Source of the DNA: Nymphaea colorata
Lineage: Eukaryota > Streptophyta > Magnoliopsida > Nymphaeales > Nymphaeaceae
Direction of reading: 5' to 3'
Length of the DNA stretch: 64,000 bases
NCBI RefSeq assembly: GCF_008831285.2
Contig: NC_045138.2
Span: forward strand, 23,717,934-23,781,933
In this document: positions 55,839 to 64,000 of the stretch, piece after piece
How positions within the stretch are numbered: the stretch's first letter is position 1
Layout of the letters: each line of letters starts with the position of its first letter
Program-made: the position numbers and the translations under genes
Notes under the pieces: model-generated
The model's input: only the letters and a program-made list of their open reading frames with translations
What the model was told of the DNA's origin: nothing
Database searches by the model: none

Positions 55839-58054
55839 ACGGATAGTTCGACACCTCTCTTTACAGGTGAGTGCACTGGTGTCTCTCTCTTTGTGAATCT
55901 TTTTTCAAGGTACCAGTGCCGGCAATAAGTCATTAGGTCATTAGGTCATTAGGTCACGTGCCTTCGAAAGTTTAATTTGCAGTTCACCTACTATTGAGTC
56001 CTAATTCTGGATCGGTTTTTTTTAAGATTGAGGCAGATTCATAAAATATTCACATAACATTTTAATTTTAATAACAAACAACTTTTATAGGCCATTAAAG
56101 AAACTAGCTCAGTTAAAAGCATTTTCCATTCAAATAGTTCTATAATTATACGGAGGATGTGATTTATGCACCGTAATAATGCATGGAAGCTAGGCACTTT
56201 CCATGTTATGCCATTAACATGGGAAGATATGTTCCCACATTTTAACATATGGACATTTTGGTAATTTTATACAGTGAAATTTTTTGAAATTTTACTTTTG
56301 TCCTTATAAGAGAAAGAGAAAGGGTCTTCCATTTAATTTATAAATATATTTTAATTATTTACAACCCGTAACACATAGTCCTTTGCTAGACACCATAACA
56401 TATAACCTAATTAGCATGTAGAAGATAATGAGCTTCCTTAATTGCTACCGTCATTGCATGTTTTCGCATGGAGGGTGCAATAAATTAAGGGGCAAAGCTA
56501 ATAACTTTTCAATAAAAAAAGTAAAATTATAGTTTCAAAATTTTAATAAGAGCCGACATATTGCCGATCCCCTTGCTTTTGCCCCAAAATAAATCAAAAC
56601 ACAGAAATATTATAAATTTATAAGAAATTTTCAAGATAAATTTTCTATGGCACATTGGTGCTATTTTTGGACTGTAACTTGGGGGCCCAATTTTATCAAA
56701 TAAAAGCTTCAATGTGAAGTTTGTCTTTTGGAAACATGTGAAACTTTATTACCTTTTATATTATTCTACCAAGTTGAAAAGTGTTCTCATCTTTGCCAAA
56801 AATGAACGATATTGCCCTCGTTTCGCCACTTAGGGGCGTGGCCAGTTTTCAAGTGGAAGTAAAGGGGAAAAGCAAAAGCAAAAGCAGGCTCCTGGGACTG
56901 TCAGAGGAATTAACATAATATTGATTATGACGGCCAAAAAGTGGTTATTAGGTGAAAATTTTTCTTCGGTTGAGTGTCAAATGAGAACTACAACGTCGTA
57001 ATAATTTTATCGCTTTCGTACGTGCGGACCTCTGGTCATTTTTCACAATTGCAATTCAATAGATAAGAATCCGCGTGCCTGGCAAAATACTGGAGGGACT
57101 TCTTCACCCTTCACTTCGAGTTGTATTTCACTTTTTTTTTTTTACTTGAATGCTAACCACGTGGACAAGATATTAGTTATTCAAAAAGGTAGGATCAATT
57201 CAAAATAATATTTCCATATCTTTGATAAAGTATGTAAGTGGCAAGGTATATGCTATATAGTTATAGTTATTATAGACTTTTTAAATTAGACGAGTAAGAG
57301 AAGTATTTCATTTTACTGTTTAAAAAAGAAGTGAAGTTTCCACCTAACCCTTTGTCTCCTTAAAATATATAGTTTGTTTGATGTCTCATAGTGTTGTTGT
57401 TGTTGCGTTTTAGCTTACACATCAATGACCCCTGTTTTGAAGCAGACATGTTGATGCCTCAAAAAAAATTCAAAACAAAAATTGATTGCCTCCAATTTCT
57501 ACCTTGATCATTTACCAACTCCGAAGACTTTTAAATTGTGTTTTCTATGTCATCCTTTTATTATAAAACGATATGCATGGTTGGATTACACCCAACAACG
57601 GAGAAATAAATTAATTCAAAGGACCCTTCTCCCAAAAGTTCATTAGGCCTTCTGATAATTTGTTCTCTTAATTTTTTTTTTATATTTTCGCCACTGCCTA
57701 CACTCACTTACAAAAAAGATTTCTTTTCATAAATTATATATATATATATAAGCTCTAAATCATGTAATTTTACTATGAATAATAGGGGCATCTTGACATC
57801 TGAAAATACAAATGACGCCATAAAATTTCAGCTTTTAAAGTTAAAAAAAAAAACTCTTATTTTATATCTAACGGACATTATTTGTAATATCATTTATATA
57901 TTGCACAAAGCAATTCAAATCTATACAAGCACAAAATCTTGACTTTATATTTTTCAATTGATCTGCCTCCCGTTTGATGTCCATCTATCATGGTTGAAAG
58001 GTTTGACGGAAGATGGCTCCACTGTAAGAATTGCCTCTCATGGAAGGGTTCCCA
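55839..58054. other. Intergenic, no gene seen
   Basis: AT-rich. An 8-bp unit GTCATTAG is repeated three times in tandem at about 55929-55952. Confidence 0.45.
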
Positions 58055-58076
58055 CCTTCGTAGAATTCTACGAAGG
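58055..58076. repeat. 22-bp perfect palindrome
   Basis: CCTTCGTAGAA and its exact reverse complement TTCTACGAAGG adjoin with no spacer. Confidence 0.92.
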
Positions 58077-58548
58077 AAGAGAAAAGAAAAACGAAGATAG
58101 ACCAAATAAAGACTTGCCTACGTCTACGGTCGTCAAGGTTCTTCTTGCTTGATTATTCCCCAAGCAAGGGATTCTTATTTATATAAAAATGAACTCTCAC
58201 AAGCTGAACTCTCGTGGACAGTGGCCGAGCAAAGATATTTATGGCTGAAGAGCACTCTAAGTTTAAATCTCCAATTTTACAGGACACTCATATATTAAAA
58301 ATTAATGAAGTTTGTTTATGTAAATAAAGTAAAGATGGTGTGGGTTGTCCAGTATGTTCATGTTCATGACTAAGTCATTGTCATCGATTTATTTTCCCAC
58401 CACTGCTAACCAGTACTGCACCAATTGTGTTCACCTGCTACGATCAATGCTTACGGTGACTGCCGTTGCAGATGAGTAACATTTGTGTCTTTTCCCACCT
58501 TTTGCTGTCATATTTCATCCATCAAGGAGGTCGAGAGAGGGGGGAGAG

Positions 58549-58549
<1 letters not shown>

Positions 58550-58599
<50 letters not shown>
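58550..58599. repeat. (CT)n microsatellite, about 50 bases
   Basis: Uninterrupted CT dinucleotides. Confidence 0.95.
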
Positions 58600-58602
<3 letters not shown>

Positions 58603-59040
58603 CACATTGCACAGCATAGGGTGAGATATCGCTGCAGCACAAGTGACTCTCTTTCACTCTTTGTATTTGTCAATCGGCCCTTCTTTCTCCCTCTCTCTCT
58701 ACATCTCTCCTTGTTCATCCCTTACTCTTTCTCCCATCCAACCCTTCTCTGTTTTGTCAATCTCTCTATCGCTCATTCTCCACCTCCTTTCTTCGTTTGT
58801 AGCATGTCAGAGATGAAACTGTAATTATGTGCATAAGCCATCGAACACTACAACATTGTGTAGAGTTAAGGTTTTGTTCTTAAATCTTGCAGAGGCATGT
58901 GCATTAATGTTTTTTATTTATATATGTTCTCCCTTTTCTCTCTTTCAGTTCACTTTTGAACTATGCTCCTTTGGATTTCTAAATCTGCCTCTGTGTGTCT
59001 ATCTTAGTCGAATGGTTGATGCTGTAAATGTTGCTTGCCT

Positions 59041-59066
59041 TCTCTCTCTCTCGCTCTCTCTCTCTA

Positions 59067-59101
<35 letters not shown>

Positions 59102-59102
59102 A
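59041..59102. repeat. Compound (CT)n(CA)n microsatellite
   Basis: A CT run with two interruptions, then a CA run. Confidence 0.92.
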
Positions 59103-60890
59103 TACCAACTTTTTCCCGGTTCCACGAAGAATTATGTTGTCCTGCGTCTTTAGCAAATGAGATCGAAGTCATTCATCAATTTATCTTAGAGGTAGATGTC
59201 ACCTCTAGTGGACATTTAGAAGCTTTTTCAAGTAGTTAATCTTCAATCAATGTCACTTGTTATCTTTGTTTTATTCTTTCTATAATAAATATTCATCAAG
59301 CAAATTTGTAATTAATTACGCAATTATTTTGTTTAGTTTCACACATACAAGAGCATTGTGAATATGAGAAAATGGATTTGAGTTCGCTTCGTTCTTTTCA
59401 TATACCAAGTTAAAAATGGAAAAACAACAGAAAAACCAAGCATTGGTCTAACTAATTATATGTGTTGTAGCTTATGTACAAAGGTACGTTTCCAATTATA
59501 GATTTGGACTTGATATGCAATGTTCATTTATGAATTAAATCCATTGGATCAACTTGATTCATTGTGATGCCATGTAGATTTATTGCTAAAATGCTTTGAA
59601 ACAACACTATTTTCAATACCATTTTAAGATAGTTATATAAAAAGTGTCAAATTTAAATTTATGGATATTTGTGCTGAAAGAATGTAAAAATCTCATAGCT
59701 TCATCTGCACAAAGAAAAGAAAGTAACAAAAAAATAATGAGTGTGACTTGAAGCAGATTAGAAGAATATTAATTCATTATCTACCCAATGGTTGTTTCTT
59801 TTTAGTCCAAGCACGACACGATACTGAACAATTTGCTCATGTCTCAGCACTAGGCAACATCCAACAACACCTTGTAACCATGTCTTCTACTAGTAATTTT
59901 TCTTTTGTCTTTCTGTTCATATTACATTACTGCATTGTTATACAATTTTTTTATTTGAATTGAACATTATCATAGCCTTCCATTTGTATGTTTGCATTCT
60001 CAGAATTTTGTTATGGAGTGGTGCAATGAAAAACCTTGAACTTTTCAAAGTTGTAATTTCCAGGTCATGGTGGATGTTGGGATCCTTGAATCCCATCCAA
60101 TGACCAGTGAAAAGATTGTAAAAGGACATCCTTTATTTATTAGATATTTTTGTTAGAGTTTCATCTTTTACCCTACCTATAGATTGATTATGTATTAGTA
60201 TTGAATTTTGCATGGGCTTTTCTTCTAATTGGATGCCTATCAAAATTAGGAATGAGAGGGCTAGATTTTGGCAGATCTGTTATAAAAATCTCAGTTAGCA
60301 TGGTTAGACATTTTTTATTTCTAAAACCCAATTAAGAAGCCCTAACTCGGGTTTCATGAACAACAATATTTACTTGCTTCTTGTTGTACTAGATTGTGGC
60401 GTTGAAAAATCAGATAGGCAACACTTTGCCATTATTGTAGTATAACATTTATATATCATATGGTTATGAACATCTGAATTCAAATTATGAACCTTTTCCA
60501 AAGGTAAAAGAGTGCTATTTTCAATTAAGTAAAGCAATTCTTGAATTTACAAATTAATTTACATGGTATCATTAATTAGTTGTTTCCCTACACATCAAAA
60601 TATCAAATGATACATGTTATATTAGTTAGCTCTGAATTGCAGTTCAACCACTTAACTAATTTATGATGTGTAGATAAACTTTTGATACAATGCTTACTAG
60701 TATGATGCCACTGTACTTTTTTCTTCCATCGACCAAGTTGGGATTACTCGATGCTGGTAAATTATGTAAGCCAAAGGCCAAATAAAGCTTATAATTGACC
60801 AACAAGCAGACCAGATATGACTTTGTAGTGGTCAATTATGTAGTCCAATCTCAAGAGAAAGAGCTTATAAATGAAGCATCTGGCAGTTCC

Positions 60891-60994
60891 TAGGTCTTCA
60901 AATGAAATATTATGCAGTTGAAATGCAATTTAATCTTAACACTAGGTCTTCAAATGAAATATTATGCAGTTGAAATGCAATTTAATCTTAACAC
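60891..60994 (+). repeat. Exact 52-bp tandem duplication
   Basis: 60891-60942 and 60943-60994 are identical, starting TAGGTCTTCAAATGAAATAT and ending CTTAACAC. Confidence 0.97.
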
Positions 60995-63638
60995 TGTAAT
61001 ATTTTGAACTATAGAGTATGCTTGTTGAATGTGTTTGCTTTATATTATTGGATGGATGAAATGTTTTAGCTAGTGATGCTTGTCCAAACCCCCAAGGTTC
61101 ATTTGGATATTGCTCAATGTTCAACTAGCTTATTTTTTGCCTTGTGTTTTGCTAGTCACACTATATGTAGTCTAAATTTCAACTATTCAACTTCTTGAAG
61201 GTAACTGGTTTAATTTCTACATTTTTCAATAACTTTATAAAGATAGTCTCTCTCTCTCTCTCTCTCTCTCTCGCTCATGCACACACACACAAAGCACATG
61301 CATGCATGCTTGCACATATGCAAAAAAGCAAAAACAAAAAGAGTGTCATATCCTTCTCTAGTTGCCTCACAATGACCTTTTCTTCTACTATTGCTAGTTT
61401 TGCTTTTTGATTCTCAAGTGTATGGTGGGTTGCCCTTTTAATGAATGTACTACTGGATGCCTTGAGAGCTGTTGTATTTATTAAATTATTAGTTTGATTG
61501 ATAATAGATAATAATCACCAATTAAAATATGTTTTGCTTTTGTAGTTAGGTTCAAGGGAGAAGGAAGGACTGAATGAGCTATCTTCAAGGAATGTTTATT
61601 ATGCTGCATTATCTATTGGAGTGATTAGGCGATGGAAACTTTCCTTGGTCAACCAAGACTTGATTTCTTTATTACCATGTGGTAGCGATGATATGACACG
61701 TGAATAACTCGGTCTCTAATTTCCTTCAAGGTAATGTCCAATGCTTCCATTTGCTTTTGTGCATTATGCATGTTGTCCTCTATCAATTAATGAATGACCA
61801 TAATAAGTCTAAATATAGCAATGTTTGTCTTCTTTATTTCATTAATGCTCTATGTCATGGCTCTTTTTCAATAATCTTGAGAAGATGTGTTCAATTGTAA
61901 ATCCTTTTGAATAACAAATACCTAGAATATGGTGTTTCTTGGTATATGTAGGCGAGGTTGCTCAACTAGACAAGAATTTTGAGGAAAGTGTTCCCAAATC
62001 CACAAGAGATGGACTTTTATATACTTTTGTAGGATTTAATTGTTCTTTTATTTGTTATTTTATCTATAATGATTTCTGTTATATGTTTTTTATGGCCTTG
62101 TATAAAATCAGTCAAAATTGAACAAATGAATTGACCATAAATATCATTGAGATACTATGATTCTTACATTTTCAAGAATGACATTTGTCATTATTAGGAT
62201 TTGATGACATTATGGAAAATATCTACAACCATCAAAATTCACATTTCTTAATATTTGAAATGTAAAACTAAATAATATTGCTCTTAGTTGTGTAAGTATA
62301 GCTAGGTCATTTAAGAGTTGTTATTTATGATGTGAGCTGAATATGAAACAAAAAGCTTTAACATGAAATATTTTTTTATGCATGGGGCCTTGCAATTTCT
62401 TGGTTTTAAGATTATTGTGATGGCTCACTATTTTGGCGGCTTGTCCAAGTCCATCCATATGCATCACATGTAGGACTATTTATTGAGCTGTTGTAGTTCC
62501 AATGAATAGCTATGCTATTGCTTTCTCGTATGTGATGTCAAAATGGACTAGGTATCAAAGTATATTATTTTTCTTTTATTTTTTACACTTTTGTTTGCTA
62601 ACACTTTTATCATTTAGTTTTTACACATTGAAAGAAGTTGTGTAATCTAATTTAACTTATCATCAACTAACTATCGATTTGCTTGCAATTGTTAAAAGTT
62701 TCAGGCTTAAGATGATCTCACCAGGTAGTTCTCAAACTCAATTGCTAAATGATGGTGCCTTATATTTATATTTTACAATAAATCAAGGTGGTTGGAATAG
62801 TCCTTCAAAAGGACAAACATACAAGTGAGCTACTGTCACATGTTCGAATTTGCTAGACATTTGTGGATTTTCTTCAAAATAATGAATATATAGGTGGACA
62901 ATACTTTCTCTTGCATGTGCATATTTCATCTTGTGTTATTGTTTGCATTGTTATTTTCTCTACAAACATTCTATTTTTTCTATATATAATTGCAGTTTTT
63001 ACTTCACAAAGCTTTTTTTTTTCTTTTTCTACTTATTCCATTGATTTCCAAAGTGATCTAATGTATGTTTGTGCTTCTCATTGTTGTTGCATTGATTTGC
63101 AGGGACAATTCATTTAACTTGTTAACTTTTGATTTCCGTCTCTCGTAGCTTATTTTCTTTCAAACAGGTTTCCCTTTCATGTATAGTTTGTTGAACTAGC
63201 TGGTTGAATTTATTGGATGGTGAATGCAAGCTTTGCTTGGTTGGAAATAATAATGAGTAACCAATCACATGTAAGTGCTATAAGCTTTTTATTATATCTC
63301 TTTGTATAAGTTCGTGATTTTTGAATCATATTGATTCTCATTATATGATAATAACAAACTCAAAATTGTAGTCGCATTTCTTTATATAGTTTTAGTAGTA
63401 GCTATTGTTTTCTTGGATACTTTCAACAAACTTTAACACATAGTGTTGATAGGCATGATCATAATGAATGAAGTTTTTAAGTCGTTGAATATACAAAAAT
63501 GGAGAAGACATTAAATTAATATCCCAAACCTTTGACTTTGATCAATCCCAAAGAATTTTCAATTGTGAAAACTGGATATTGGATAAATTTGTACATAGTT
63601 TTTTTTTTTTTTTGTAATTAAAATTTTGTTTACATACA
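60995..63638. other. Intergenic, no gene supported
   Basis: AT-rich, with (CT)n at 61247-61272. Short frames such as 61700-61900 and 62863-63117 lack motifs. Unspliced introns of a gene beyond the window cannot be excluded. Confidence 0.4.

Positions 63639-63639
<1 letters not shown>

Positions 63640-63690
<51 letters not shown>
63640..63690. repeat. Compound (GT)n(GA)n microsatellite
   Basis: A GT run to 63660 is followed at once by a GA run to 63690. Confidence 0.95.
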
Positions 63691-63694
<4 letters not shown>

Positions 63695-63719
63695 AGTAAC
63701 CATATTATGGGCCACAACT

Positions 63720-64000
63720 TTTACTATAGCTACTAACAACTTGGGGCATGGACAAAAATTTTTTTGGCAATGGTTTAAATTGTAACCATTAAAAACTGAG
63801 TTGTGTCAAAAAACTTTTTGGCAATAGCTTGTGCCTTGCTTGATAATGTTTAAGTATAAGACCTATGCTAAGGGCAGTCTTTAGCAATTGCTAAGTTTGG
63901 GTCGTTGCCAAAAAGTATTTTTGGTAGAGATAAATAAATCATTAACCATGGTAAGAGCCATAACTAATAACTATTTGTTAGGTCTGGTGTGTTATTATTT
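63720..64000. mobile_element. Possible EnSpm/CACTA fragment running off the window
   Basis: TTTTTGGCAA occurs near 63761 and 63815, and its inverse TTGCCAAAAA near 63906. The inverted, repeated motif resembles the subterminal region of a CACTA-type transposon. No terminus is visible, so this is a weak call. Confidence 0.3.

Larger units (their letters stand above)
58077..60890. other. Intergenic with (CT)n tracts, no gene supported
   Basis: Includes (CT)n at 58550-58599 and a compound (CT)n(CA)n at about 59041-59102. Open frames of 113 and 136 codons across these tracts owe much of their length to the repeats, and I do not accept them as genes. Confidence 0.45.

Noticed and set aside
58483-59239. 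Two frames of 113 and 136 codons (+)
   Set aside because: Both are opened largely by CT and CA microsatellites encoding Ser-Leu and Thr-His repeats.
1-64000. tRNA or rRNA genes and CRISPR arrays
   Set aside because: Reading for tRNA B-box sequence and for spaced direct repeats gave no candidate; the only tRNA-like matches are the two retrotransposon primer-binding sites.

Overview
This window reads as nuclear DNA from a flowering plant. It is AT-rich with long intergenic stretches and (GA)n/(TA)n microsatellites. It carries spliced genes with GT-AG introns, an organelle-type PPR gene, a TIME FOR COFFEE homologue, and Ty3/gypsy, hAT, LINE and MITE debris. The species cannot be fixed from the sequence. 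No prokaryotic, organellar or CRISPR-like organisation is visible.

Four host genes are supported. (1) About 0.97-3.45 kb (+): the last large exon of an acidic, coiled-coil protein of unknown function, whose first exon(s) lie upstream. (2) 15.18-15.58 kb (+): a small basic protein with an AT-hook-like motif; a decayed copy of its 3' end lies 1 kb downstream. (3) 32.16-34.13 kb (+): an intronless E-class pentatricopeptide repeat protein. (4) 44.57-50.54 kb (-): a 12-exon TIME FOR COFFEE (TIC) clock-regulator homologue, reconstructed here as a continuous 1,611-residue reading frame. Its upstream 2 kb is rich in ACGT-core motifs. These genes are unrelated neighbours, not a pathway cluster.

Most of the rest is mobile DNA. 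A decayed LINE occupies about 6.2-9.3 kb. A GC-rich non-autonomous hAT-like element lies at 10.31-11.56 kb and carries three diverged ~190-bp internal units. A fold-back MITE is at 13.18-13.34 kb. A deleted Ty3/gypsy chromovirus-type element (18.12-24.20 kb, + strand, 5-bp target duplication CTCAC) has a full-length hAT transposon nested in its integrase (19.57-22.98 kb, 8-bp target duplication). A second, fuller gypsy element lies on the - strand (35.24-40.71 kb, target duplication GTTGC). Small inverted-repeat elements occur near 4.2, 29.1, 54.5 and 55.7 kb.

The right-hand 12 kb (52-64 kb) has no gene I can support. It holds simple repeats, a perfect 26-bp-arm hairpin, a 22-bp palindrome, a 52-bp exact tandem duplication and a possible EnSpm-like fragment. 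I found no convincing previously undescribed biological system. The most informative structures are the nested transposon, the hAT-like element with internal repeats, the duplicated gene end, and the microsatellite that abuts a TIC splice donor.
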